From NCBI GenBank assembly GCA_035578155.1, contig JAPWDM010000015.1:5212501-5276500 (forward strand): a DNA stretch of 64,000 nucleotides, in the 5' to 3' direction. The translations under genes and the position numbers were made by a program. The notes beneath the pieces were generated by a model, which made no database searches, had not been told where the DNA came from, and saw only the letters and a list, made by a program, of their open reading frames with translations. Positions within the stretch are counted from its first letter, which is position 1. Each line of letters opens with the position of its first letter. This stretch comes from Brachynemurus nebulosus (Eukaryota > Arthropoda > Insecta > Neuroptera > Myrmeleontidae). Below, one piece after another: positions 21,600-32,745 of the stretch.

Positions 21600-22095
21600 G
21601 GGGGTTCGTGACCCTCCTCCCCTCCTCCCGATTTTTTGAGCGACCTCGGGAGGAGGTAGCCGATCGGGGCGGTTCTAGAAATCTCCAGTGGTGGGTGGAG
21701 GAATGTTTTGATTTCAAACCTAACTGAACCCTGGTGAACTTAGCTTGACCTAAGAACCCAAAATTTCCCTAATAGATGGCGCAGTCACCTTTAAACTCTG
21801 TAAATTCCAAGTTTTCACTACTAGATGGCGCTGAATACTAGCGAACCCTGTAAATTTGAAAAATTATCAATAGATGGCGCTCAAAACCTTTGATAATTAT
21901 ACTTTTCACTACTAGATGACGCTGAACACTAGAGAACCTTGTAGTAAATTTGAAAAATTGTTAATAGATGGTGCTGAAAATTCTTTGATAGTTATACTTT
22001 TCACTACTAGGTAGCGTTGTTAGTCTAGATACTAGCGAACTCTGTAGTAAATTTGAAAAAAATTGTCAATAATAGATGGTGCTTGGTGTCTAAAA
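21600..22095. repeat. Imperfect repeats carrying a TAGATGGCGC motif
   Basis: A GC-rich hairpin (CTCCTCCCG / CGGGAGGAG, about 21625-21655) is followed by at least six spaced copies of ATAGATGG(C/T)GC or CTAGATG(G/A)CGC. Each lies among repeated TTTTCACTACTAG, CTAGCGAACCCTGTA and AATTTGAAAAATT blocks. The spacing is irregular, about 50-100 bp. No coding capacity is seen. Confidence 0.7.
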
Positions 22096-22099
22096 TAAT

Positions 22100-22980
22100 T
22101 ACCTATGCTGGCGAGTTTTGAAATGTGTATGATAAAAATACTATTACACTTTTATTATTAAAGACCATCATAAAATATACATCAGCATACTTTCGAACAT
22201 AACTGTAAAAATAATAAATCAACCATCTATTTCTCTTATAATTATTTTAAAATATATATATCTCGCTTAGTTGCAAAAAACAGATACACTTCAACTGTAC
22301 GTGATAGAGAGAATCACAAACTACAACACAATACATACATAATATAAATATACAGTCGTCCTTTTGTGCGGTAATGACTAATGATGAGCTCATCGATTCA
22401 AACATACAGGTACACATCGCACATAAACATACATAATGTGAAGTTATCCAAGTACCTATGTATTTTATTATTTTAAATATTTTTAGTAAATTAAATTTGA
22501 TTTAATTTTTACCGAAAGATGTAAATATGTATGTATAATATAGTGAAATTATTAACGTAAAATAGGTATTAGTCATAAAATATGTTGTATTTATTTATTG
22601 ATTGTTAAAACCTAAAGAAACTAAGATATTTTTAGAAAAAATTTAAATTTTTAGAAAAACAACGTATTCTTAATGATTATTACTTTAAATAAAGTCTTTC
22701 AAATGACTTTTATATGTCATAATATAATATATAAACATTGACTCAAAAATATATTGTGCCTTAAAAAAAAAAGTTCACCCCTGTAAATCTGGATGAATGT
22801 CACCAGCCTGCTTATATGTAATTATGTGCTGACGGTAATGTAATTTTTATTTCGATGTACTTGATTAAGTCGCATAACTATACGCAGCATCCACACTTAA
22901 TGTAGCATATATCACACGCGCAATATGATACGAAGCACATGTATAGCTACGTGTATAGCGGTGCTAGGCTGTATTACTCT
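22100..22980. other. Non-coding AT-rich stretch
   Basis: A featureless AT-rich region, apart from short ATAC/TATG-rich runs near 22320-22440. I see no ORF, RNA gene or terminal repeat here. Confidence 0.4.
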
Positions 22981-23010
22981 AGTGAATACTATAGAAGTGT
23001 TGGTTTGTGA

Positions 23011-23175
23011 GTGAGTGATTCAATTCAGTGAATTGAATCACTCAAGTAACTAACTGAATTGAATCAGTCAGAAAGAATTGAATCGACTCTTTCAACTCGT
23101 GAGTTGAAAGAATATAATTATGTTCACACTCACTGATACACTCACTCACTAACTCACTCACTCGCTCACTCACTT
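23011..23175. repeat. GATTCAATTCA palindromes plus CACTCA simple repeat
   Basis: 23015-23041 is a perfect palindrome with 13-bp arms (GTGATTCAATTCA) around one G. 23088-23111 is another, with 11-bp arms (TCTTTCAACTC) around GT. A CACTCACTCACT simple tract follows at about 23125-23175. Confidence 0.85.
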
Positions 23176-23991
23176 AAGAGTGTATGACATACATATAAGA
23201 TTCAATTCAGTTTTCAATCTCTGCTTCAGTTTACTTATTTTACAATAGACAGAGGTTTGTTTAAAAATTACACAAACATCTGTTTAACTGTATGTAACGT
23301 GTATATGTATATCGTATATGATATTAATTATGATACTTAGTATGGTAGGTATATGCGAATACTAAACTTGATATTTTTTTGATCTAAATATTTTAGAATT
23401 TATTATCCCTATTTTTTAAAAGGCATAAAACAAATTTTAAATCAAATTTAGGCCAAATGCCTAATAAAGTAATAAAGTAATTTAATCTAAATAAAAAACA
23501 TACCCCATTTTATATACACTATAAGTACAGATATTAAAATATGTGATTCTAATTGTAAGAAAAAGTACACCTATATATTTTATCTTACAATATTTTCAGA
23601 TTTTTAAAATAAAATTTGCCCGTTTATTATCAAATTATCAGGTCTCCAAAAATTAATTTTTCTCCAAAACAACATTGAGTGGATATCTTACTACATAATA
23701 TTACTGTAGTTTTTAACAATCCATATTTTTCATTCTAATCTATTTTTATATTTTAACTGTGTATTTCTAATGTTGCATTTTTTTTTTAAATTTTTTTGTG
23801 TTGGTTACGTGCATTAATTTTAACAATAAAATTATTATTATTAGTTATTTAATTATTATTTTAAGTACACATATTAATGTACAAATTTTGTTCCAACTGC
23901 AGATAATCTTTTCTAAAATTTTCAAAAACTTGAATTTTATTCCGTTATAATAATTTTACCCAAACACTCATTCACTTGAGTGAGTGTACCA

Positions 23992-24385
23992 AATGAGTGT
24001 ATTGGTTTGTTGATTCATATTTGAAGTTGTGCCAACCAATTGTGTAAAGTGTGTGAGTGAGTGATTCAATTCATAAAAGCAAGTGAGCAAACAGTATCAA
24101 GTGAGTGAGTGATTCAATTCATTGAATCGATTCACCACAGTGAGCGGAGTCAAAGGATTCAACACACAAAAATGAGTGATTATTCCCAATGAGTGTATTG
24201 GTTTGTTGATTCATATTTGAAGTTGTGCCAATTAATTGTAAAGTGAGTGAGTGAGTGATTCAATTCATAAAAGCAAGTGAGCAAATAGTATCAAGTGAGT
24301 GAGTGATTCAATTCATTGAATCGATTCACAACAGTGAGCGGAGTCAAAGGATTCAACACACAAAAATGAGTGATTATTCCCATAA
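23992..24385. repeat. 196-bp tandem duplication rich in GTGAGTGATTCAATTCA
   Basis: The block starting ATTGGTTTGTTGATTCATAT at 24001 recurs at 24197 with few changes. It is the same sequence family as the palindromes at 23011-23111: each copy holds two GTGAGTGATTCAATTCA words and one CATTGAATCGATTCA palindrome. Confidence 0.9.
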
Positions 24386-24657
24386 CTATACTATAGTTTA
24401 ATCAGCAAAACCAGTACATTTGTATTAATATAGAGCAAAGACATAATTTAAAATAATTTCATTTAATTTTATAAAAAAAATGTTATCTACATATACTTAA
24501 GAAATAAATTATCAATTTTATATTAATTTACATTTTTCAATTAGTTTTACATAGGTAATAGTCATACAGTATAATTTCCATTAGTTTCAAATGTGTGCGT
24601 TATACGCCAGAAAATACGCTATTTAAAGTCTTGAAGTACTTTTTAGATACTCGTATA

Positions 24658-25790
24658 GGGTTGACCGGGGTAATTGTGAATTGGGGCAATTGTGAACGGC
24701 GTCTATAATTTCTAAAATAACATTAATATTGTTAAAAATCAACTCTAAGTATGTTTTTCTGTTCTTTCTTAATATGCTATTAAAATTTCATAACAATTCT
24801 CCAAGTATTAGTATCTTTTTTTATTTTGAAAAAACCCTTGCAAAATTTTATGTATCTTACTTCGATCAATCCTCAAAAAAAATTTTTTTTTTAAATACAT
24901 TTTCTTTTTTTAAAAGGTAAGAAATGGTTAAAAGTACTTCTAAAGAAGTGGTCTAAACCCTGAGAGGGTTCCTATTAACTGCTAAAGAAATTGGACAATT
25001 TATTACGAATTCACAATTACCCCATGATTTTAAAATTGTGGGGTAATTGTTAACGGCATTCACAAAATGCCCCCATCGGTCAAAAATTTCAGTAGTGTCC
25101 TTTTCAGAGTTGAAAATGTTGATGAAGATGGGGTGGTGACCATTTTTATTTATTTATTTATTTTTTTTTTCATTTACAATATTAGGCCTAACAGATTGTT
25201 GTTTTTTATTCATGTAAACTAAATGAATTTCCTTGAAAAAGTCTTATTTTCCTTGCTTTTGTGTGAAAATCATGTAATTTTTTGATTTTTTATATGAAAA
25301 ATGACAAAATATCATCAAAATATCATTTTTAGCTTGTAATAAATTTGTTCCTACAATTTTTGTTATTTTTATTTAACCTTGATTTTTGGAACAAATTTGA
25401 GGTATGCGTACCTTGCATTAAACAAAGAGAAATTGTGACCGCTAAAGTTTGATGAAAAATTTTAAAGTGGGGTAAATGTGAAGAATTTGAGTTGGGCTTT
25501 ACTCTGATGAACCACACTCCTCTTGTAATCCATTCTAAATAATTTTTCTGATGGCATTCACTTTTACCCCAAAATTCATAAGATTTGCAAAACCGCACCG
25601 GGGAAATGTGAACGGCTTATAAAATTTTTGTTTTTCATACGAATTTGCTCAAAATTTGTGTGGTGCATCCTGAATAATGTAGAATTAAAAATAAATCAAC
25701 CATAATGTGATATATAAAATAAAAAAATACTTAAAACAACGCTTTTATCTCAATTCATGAAAATCCATTCGCAATTACCCCGGTCAACCT
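24658..25790. mobile_element. Non-coding pogo-like element (family B)
   Basis: TA at 24656-24657 and 25791-25792 flank inverted termini that share GGTTGACCGGGGTAATTG. The word GGGGTAATTGTGAA and its inverse recur inside, near 24683, 25015 and 25045, and related words occur near 25470 and 25600. The architecture matches families A and C in this window: a TA duplication and terminal words repeated internally. No transposase is encoded in the 1133 bp, so it would have to be moved by another copy's enzyme. Confidence 0.8.
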
Positions 25791-26614
25791 TACATACTCT
25801 CGCAAAGAATTGTATATTGAAATTATTTCGGATTCAACTCTAACCGTTTAACTACCGAACGTATTTTGTTGGTAGACTACTAGCGATACTTACAAGTAGT
25901 AGTAACTTTATTAATATATTTAAGATGCATCTATTAGATTTTATACAAAAACTTGAACTAACAGAACAATTTGTCTGAAAATGAGTCATTAAGCTCTGAA
26001 CAATTGTTACAATTAAGAAAATAAAGTGGTATTTTTTGCTAAGTAAAATGCTTGTTCTATTATTTAATTTTCATAATCTATATTAATTAAAAATTAAATG
26101 TTAAACATTAATGTAAATAAACTGAATTCGGGAAGACGATCGTATTTACTTATTTACTCTAGTGATGCTTTGGAGTCCAAAATTTTTTTTCCATAAATTA
26201 AGTTTTTATTGTATTTTGTTTACGATATAGATAAAACAATATATTTACATGTCAAAAATATATGATTTCAAGGAAAAGTTAAACAGCGTGTATTTCTGGT
26301 ATTTTTCCATGCGGAAAAGGTCGGACTTCTAAGTACCACTAGTAGCGAAAGAGTTAACATATAAAAATGTAGATTTAACACATTTTTCAACTTGCAAACT
26401 ATAATACATATTCGAATTACAAGCGACAGATATTCTATCACGTTTTTAACGTTTTTTTTCTCATGTATTTTTTCAACCCCTCGCCCAGGACTGTTTTTTT
26501 TTTTTGCACAATCGAAGATTTCTGTGATCTATAAAAAAGGTGTTCATCATCTGATGGCCTAACTCATAATCGCGAGATCGATAATTATATTTGAGGTATT
26601 TCCTTGAAATCATA
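25791..26614. other. Non-coding AT-rich spacer
   Basis: I see no ORF, repeat or RNA gene of note. A T-run lies at about 26490-26504. Confidence 0.4.
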
Positions 26615-27187
26615 CCGTAAAGTGGGGTGAATGGAAACAGCCGGGTGAATTAAAACAAAACTTTATATGCATATATTACGTTGTTTATATATGTAATTGT
26701 TAGAAATTATTTTTAACTATTATTTTTTTTATGTTGGCAGCACTTTAGACCAACAAAGAAAATATGTTTTGTTTGTTTCGCAGCACTCTAGGTTGATGTT
26801 TATAATAGTGTTTGTCGTGAAAGTTTTCAAGAAGTTTTGCTACCTACTTTAACTTCTCTGGTAAGTCAACATCTATTCTATATCTGATAGTTAATGCTAC
26901 TGTAAGTACTACCCATAACATTAATATAAAACAGGAAAGATTGTTTTTTGCTTTACTTTTAACGAAATCAATTCTGAGAATTTTTTTATTTGTTCGGTTA
27001 AGTTTTTAAAATTTTTGGGGTGAATAGAAACATAACAATTCTGGTGTTTCTATTCACCTCACAACAGCAAGTATTAAAAAAAGCTAGGATGCCATGTTAA
27101 TACTTTATAAAAGCCTATTATCTATCTTTAGCTTATGTTATATCCATAACTAACATATCTGTGTTATTTCAGAAGAGCTATTCAAAT

Positions 27188-28732
27188 ATGCCACGGAAAT
27201 ACAAGCCCATTGTTGTAGGTGGTTACAAAAAACACAATCCTGATGATATAAAAAATGCCCTCTCTGACATCGAATCTGGCGTTAGTTTACGGAAGGCAGC
27301 TGAAAAACATGGGATTCATTATAGTATACTATACAGACACCTAAAAAGAGGTCCCGACATTAAACGTCAGGGTGGACAAACTTCCTTGTCTTTTGAAGAA
27401 GAGAAGATGTTTGTAGATAGATTGAAAATATGCAGCGAATGGGGCTATCCTATCGACTCTATAACTTTACGACTTCTAGTAAAAGACTTTCTGGACAGAA
27501 GGGGAAAGAAAGTGAAGAGATTTAAGGATAATCTCCCCGGTCGTGACTTTGTGGAATCATTTATGAGACGACACAAGGATCAATTGGCAGTTCGTATGTG
27601 TCAAAACATAAAACGTTCCAGAGCCGGTGTAACACCAGAAATCATCAACAGTTACTTCGATGAACTGTCAAATGAAATAGAGAATGTACGGCCGTCTAAT
27701 ATAATAAATTATGACGAGACAAACCTTATGGACGATCCGGGAAAACGAAAAGTAATCACACGGAGGGGCACCAAATATCCTGAAAGGGTTATGAACTCCT
27801 CAAAAGCATCAACCTCCGTGATATTTGCAGCTGCTGCAGATGGCACTATATTACCTCCTTATATTGTCTATAAGGCTTTGCATTTATATCAAAGCTGGAC
27901 TGAAGGCGGACCAAAATATGCCAGATATAATCGAACGAAATCTGGCTGGTTCGATTCGTTCTGCTTCGAGGATTGGGTCCTTACAGTTGCTGTCCCATAT
28001 CTGAAAAAGCTAGAAGGGAAGAAATTTCTCATTGGAGACAATTTGTCTTCGCACCTTTCCTTAGAATCAGTTAAAGTTTGTCAGGACAACAGCATAAGAT
28101 TTATATTCCTACCAGCAAATTCAACACATCTAACACAACCGCTGGACGTGGCATTCTTTCGGCCTCTTAAAACTACTTGGCGCCAAATATTAGAGGAATG
28201 GAAGAAAGGTCCAGGAAGAAACGAGGCAACAGTTCCTAAGGATAAATTTCCTATGCTTTTGAAAAAGTTGTGTGACTCTTTGAAAAAAGAAAATGTTATT
28301 GCAGGTTTTAGGAAATGCGGAATTGTGCCCCTAGACCGCAATAAGGTGTTGTCAATGCTTCCAGATACTGATATAGACAAAAACCAGGATATGAACAACC
28401 TTGAAGAATCAACTAATGCTATTGACAATAGCTTTAAAGAACTCCTTCAGAGTCTTAGGCAAGACCAGACTCCTAAACCAAGGAAAAAAAGGGTAAAAGT
28501 AAATGTTCAACCTGGCAGAAGTGTTTGTGTTGATGACTTTGAGGACGTGGATGGGGTGGATGTAACCCCCCATACTTCACTTTACAATGACCCAAGCGCT
28601 TGTACGTTTAAACAAGCGAAGCCAATGAAAAATGTCAAAAAAAACAGAAAGCGTCTTGATTCATCATCAAAGGATGACGGTGCCTACTCTGTGCAGGACA
28701 GCGATGAAGACTTCTTCTTCTCATCAAGATGA
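27188..28732 (+). CDS. pogo transposase (family C), C-terminus frameshifted
   Basis: The ATG at 27188 lies 16 bases after a TTATTTCAG acceptor. Residues 20-60 form a psq helix-turn-helix (SLRKAAEKHGIHYSILYRHL). A CENP-B-like part (GRDFVESFMRRH) follows. The DDE_1 core has NYDETN near 175, LIGDNLSSH near 283 and PLDVAFFRPLK near 318, so all three acidic residues are intact. The ORF stops at 28730-28732 inside a TTC-rich run. The C-terminal domain continues in the next frame from about 28730 to 29030 (KGDYVVVKVYGKTKTSFRCY and onward). A one-base indel near 28720 therefore removes the last roughly 100 residues. The catalytic part could still work. Confidence 0.88.
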   Translation: MPRKYKPIVVGGYKKHNPDDIKNALSDIESGVSLRKAAEKHGIHYSILYRHLKRGPDIKRQGGQTSLSFEEEKMFVDRLKICSEWGYPIDSITLRLLVKDFLDRRGKKVKRFKDNLPGRDFVESFMRRHKDQLAVRMCQNIKRSRAGVTPEIINSYFDELSNEIENVRPSNIINYDETNLMDDPGKRKVITRRGTKYPERVMNSSKASTSVIFAAAADGTILPPYIVYKALHLYQSWTEGGPKYARYNRTKSGWFDSFCFEDWVLTVAVPYLKKLEGKKFLIGDNLSSHLSLESVKVCQDNSIRFIFLPANSTHLTQPLDVAFFRPLKTTWRQILEEWKKGPGRNEATVPKDKFPMLLKKLCDSLKKENVIAGFRKCGIVPLDRNKVLSMLPDTDIDKNQDMNNLEESTNAIDNSFKELLQSLRQDQTPKPRKKRVKVNVQPGRSVCVDDFEDVDGVDVTPHTSLYNDPSACTFKQAKPMKNVKKNRKRLDSSSKDDGAYSVQDSDEDFFFSSR

Positions 28733-29030
28733 AGATACTGGTATCCCCATAAATAAAGGTGACTATGTGGTAGTCAAAGTATATGGAAAAACCAAAACAT
28801 CTTTTAGATGTTATGTTTGTAGAGTTGATTACTTTAATGGCGATGGGTTTGTTGGAACATTTTTAAAAAGGGCTCCTCAAACCAAAAAGTTTACAATAAC
28901 TGAAGAAGATTCTTTTATTTCGATCAATGATGTTATGCGAAAACTCTCATCGCCAATCCTCAGTTCAAGTGCTCGTTTCAAAAACATGCTATGTTTTGAG
29001 GATGATCTGTCTGATTTAACAATTTATTAA
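28730..29030 (+). pseudogene. Shifted C-terminal domain of the family C transposase
   Basis: In the +1 frame after the premature stop, the text GDYVVVKVYGKTK and FVGTFLKRA reads as the conserved C-terminal domain of this transposase group, ending at TAA 29028-29030. The same domain closes the deleted family A copy. Confidence 0.75.
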
Positions 29031-29486
29031 TGATACGGTATTAGGGTCATGGTAAAGAATTGTGTTCTGTTTATTCATCTATTATTCAAATATTAACCGT
29101 GTGATATAATATTTTTTTATATATTTTACTTTCTTTTTATATTAATAAACCATTATTTTGTAAAATAAAATGTTTATCTATTTATTTCCTAATAAGAAAT
29201 TATATATTTCATAGTTTCTATTCACCTATCTTTGGTTTTAAAAGAAACAACTATGGTTTTATAACCCTGTTTCTATTAACCCCTATTTGTAGGGTGATTA
29301 GAAACACCATGTTTTTATTTTTTTAAATTTTACCGAACTAAAATAATTTAATAATAATATCATAAGCTGATAGGGGCAATACAGACCTGAATTTTGGGCA
29401 GTATTTTTTTGTTTTAACTTAACAAACAGTAAGTAAATTTTTAATCCAAAGTTCAAATTTGTTTCTATTCATCCCATTTTACGGTA

Positions 29487-30370
29487 TATTAAAAGAAAAA
29501 ACAAAAATGGAACGTCATCATATCTGCGATGGTATGTTATATTTTAAAAGTTTTCTGAATTTATTTTTAAAGTTTTTAAGTTTTCTTAATTTTAATTTTC
29601 ACTTTTTGTTATAGCAGTTATAGCAAGAATTGGCCATGAGGTAAGACTTCGGCTGCCGCCTCATTTACAAGTAAGCTTCAATTTATTTATTGATAAATTT
29701 TTACTTGAGTTTAATCATTTCAATGCTTTTAATCATAATCATGCTTAAACATTTTTTCGTTTTCCAGATGCTGCGTGTACGGACATCTCCCGGACCCGAC
29801 CGATAATTTAAATCCAGAATACCTGCCCCACAATATAGGCTCAATCGGGGGCCTATATTGCCAATATATAATATATAGGGGGCTCCTACAAATATGGGTC
29901 GACGAGATCTAAGGTATGAGAATTCCAACTACGAATTTCTTCAATATATTTACTCGTTTTTTTTTTCCGGAGCCCCCCTTTAAACATAATTATTAGTATT
30001 AGAATTAGTATAGATTAGTATAGATTTATTGTAAATTAGTAGATTAGTTGTAGTATTTAATTTATTATAATAAATTTATTTTAAATTGATTTCGTTAAAA
30101 ATTATTAAAAAATTTTCAACATATTCCAAAATTTAACATCCTAGTAGTGAAGGTTTTGAAAATAAGTGAATATCTTAGTGTTATATACAGTGAATAAGTG
30201 CGAAAGATTTTAATGGGTGATTGCTGAGGTTTTTTATGTAAAACAGTTTATATAAACCCAGATTCGAAAACGTCTAGTTTCCAATATACTATATTTTCAA
30301 TATCGAAATCTAACAAACAAATCTTTCATTGTAAAAATTTATGAAAGTCCCTTAACATTACCTTTTTACT
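29487..30370. other. Non-coding flank
   Basis: AT-rich sequence with an ATAGTATTAG/ATTAGTATAGATTAGT tandem tract at 29990-30060. A CCTATATTGCCAATATATAATATATAGG inverted segment lies near 29850-29880. No gene is seen. Confidence 0.4.
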
Positions 30371-30371
30371 G

Positions 30372-30805
30372 GTGCGGTCTTCTTTAGAAGAAAAATCCCA
30401 CAGGGAAATTAATGACTGTGAGACGATATTAGAAGTATTAAATTTAAAAGAAAAATTGAATATCGAAATGGATGACCTTTACTCTGAAATAACAATATTA
30501 AATGAAATCTTTGCAAAAGTAGATTTTAACGAGTTTACTGACAAAACTACGGTCCAAAAATGGCCGCATATTTTAAAAAATACTGAAAATAACTTACCAA
30601 ATTTATTGAAAGTAATCTCATTTCTGCTCTCTATTCCCTCCACTTTGGGATTCACAGAAAGGATATTTTCGGTTATGAATTCGAAGTGGTGGGAAGAAAG
30701 AAACAGATGTAGTATCTAATTAATAAAAAATGAACTTCTGATTTACAAATTTTAAAATTGAATATGATAAAGCACATGATACTTTTAGACGAAAATATAG
30801 TTTTT
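30372..30805 (+). pseudogene. hAT transposase C-terminal relic
   Basis: A 115-codon ORF without an ATG ends in LLKVISFLLSIPSTLGFTER and FSVMNSKWWEERNR. That is the hATC dimerisation motif of hAT transposases of the kind abundant in hemipterans. Text resembling its continuation (IKNELLI) appears just after the TAA. The N-terminal catalytic portion is missing. The ISL2EU element starts directly downstream. Confidence 0.7.
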
Positions 30806-31152
30806 ATAATAGGGAATATGCATAAAAAATAAAATTGCCTGATTTTTTTTTCCTGAGCTTTTAAGGCCCTAGTATTACACTCAGTTCGTTATTTTCTAAT
30901 TTAATATGTATTTAATTATTTAAAACATAAAGAGTGAAAAATTTACGAGCGAAATTCAAATTTGTAAAATGCCCCACCCTTGGTCGAAATGAAACGTGAC
31001 GTCATAGGGCATGTCCTGTCAGTCACCTGTGATTTATTTTCATACATTCAGGTTGTGTTGGAGAGAAAAATTGGTTGTATTGCTATTCTAGCTTAGTTTT
31101 CTAATATTTTAATGTCAAGAAATACTAAGCGTCATCAACAGCAATAACGGAC

Positions 31153-31274
31153 AACGGCTTTGTGAAAGCACAGTCGGATAATCTTCCGAAAATATATGCA
31201 TTCATGATGACCACATATTTTGCGTCAAACCCGGATTTTACATCTGCTGAGGTTAAGGGAGTAAAAACTGCAAG
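31153..31274 (+). pseudogene. YqaJ gene, exon 1 of the ISL2EU nuclease
   Basis: The frame NGFVKAQSDNLPKIYAFM runs to AAAACTGCAAG at 31274, followed by a GTAATT donor. The likely ATG at 31112 is in another frame and meets a stop, so the start is damaged or lies elsewhere. Confidence 0.55.
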
Positions 31275-31496
31275 GTAATTATTGTAAAACATGGTATTTT
31301 TAATCCAGTAAATCTGTTTTTATGCATACATGCACTTATAAAATTATTTCCCTCAATATAATCTCAAATGTTGTTTACATTCATTGTAGGTACTTTATTA
31401 GAATTAGATCTAATATATAGTATTTTATGTGTGTGAAATTGTCAGTGTTTATACTATAACCCTAGGTACTTACTTCTCCATCAAACACTTATGAAG

Positions 31497-31605
31497 TAGA
31501 TCATCCGATCAATCGCATGTTTTTAGGTAAGTAGGTAAGTAAACCTAGATTATTGTTTGTTACAGATCTCAACGAGAATCATACGGCGATTGATCGGATG
31601 ATCTA
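31497..31605. repeat. 19-bp perfect inverted repeat across an intron/exon border
   Basis: TAGATCATCCGATCAATCG at 31497-31515 is exactly inverted at 31587-31605. The spacer contains the predicted intron end. Confidence 0.85.
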
Positions 31606-31785
31606 TCTATTGTACATATGTAGGATATGTACAAATAAAACGAAGGGGGAACTTATGTGTAGTGAAAGCTCGCATCACACCGGAGCACAATGTTCGTCAG
31701 AAGTCATATGCAGTACAAGCTATATGTGATGAAGCTGAAGAAACTGTTATTTCTGTGGAATGCCTGGATTGCGCAGCACACTTAG
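31566..31785 (+). pseudogene. YqaJ gene, exon 2 with first half of the SWIM finger
   Basis: Starts after TTGTTACAG and ends at the GGTACG donor. It reads SQRESYGD, then has a disturbed segment, then KARITPEHNVRQKSYAVQ and ECLDCAAHLG, the C-x2-C half of a SWIM zinc finger. The disturbed segment holds the right arm (31587-31605) of a perfect 19-bp inverted repeat whose left arm (31497-31515) is in the intron before it. This suggests a small hairpin insertion or local inversion. Confidence 0.6.
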
Positions 31786-32745
31786 GTACGATCTCTTTTA
31801 CTTACTTTGTGTTTGTGGCTGATGATATACTGTTATCTAAATAAAACTCTTGACAGTCATAGGGTTTGTATAAACATAAAGATTGTCAAATTATATGAGG
31901 TCAAGAACTTATAGCAGCATTAGGTTAACCATTACTACCAGAGTGATATTACTATGTAAGAAACATAATTTTATTATTTTGTTTTAGGAGGATGTAAACA
32001 TGCTATTGCATTTTTAGCATGGCTTCACCGACGTAGTGAAGATCCACTAAGTACAAGCATTGAGTGCTATTGGAAAAAATTCAGGCTTTCTTCAATTGGT
32101 ACTAGCTTGAAGTTTATTAAAGCAAAAGATATTTGCAAAGCACCTAAATTTAATCCTGCACCAAATTCCTCAAGCACTGGCAATTTTCTATCAGTGTTAA
32201 AAAATAATTGTGTGATTGTTGGTGATACAAATAATCATCTGATGAAATTTTATCAATCTCCAAACAATGTAGAGAAACTGTCAATCCACCATTTAATTCT
32301 TGCAAGCAAGGCTACAAACCCTGTTGAGTTTGTTGAATATTGTAAACTGGTGATGAGTACAGAAGCATGCGAACAAGCTGAATTGGTAACTAAAGATCAA
32401 AATGACTGTCCATTATGGCATGAGCTAAGATATGGGAGAATCACAGCTTCTAAGGCATATGAGGCTGCACATTGTAAAGTTCTGGATGGTTCCTTAACGG
32501 AGAACATGTTGGGAGCAACCAAACTAAAGGACACAGAAGCTATGAAAAGGGGGCGATTTTTAGAAAGTCGGGTATTGACAGAAGTAGAGAAAATTAAACA
32601 AATAAAAATAAATAAGTGCGGTTTGAAATTAAATGCGGCTCATCCTATAATAGGTGCTTCTCCAGATGGGGAAAGTACTGTGTACAGCATAGAAATTAAA
32701 TGCCCATCATCAGAAAAAGCGTTAAGCCGTTATATTGACAGCAAT

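Larger units (their letters stand above)
26615..29484 (+). mobile_element. Nearly complete pogo/Tigger-like transposon (family C)
   Basis: TA at 26613-26614 and 29485-29486 flank 24-bp termini (26615-26638 beginning CCGTAAAGTGGGGTGAAT; 29461-29484 is the inverse with three mismatches). Internal copies of GGGTGAATAGAAAC and its inverse lie near 27020, 27050, 29215, 29270 and 29295. The element is 2870 bp and carries one transposase gene. Confidence 0.92.
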
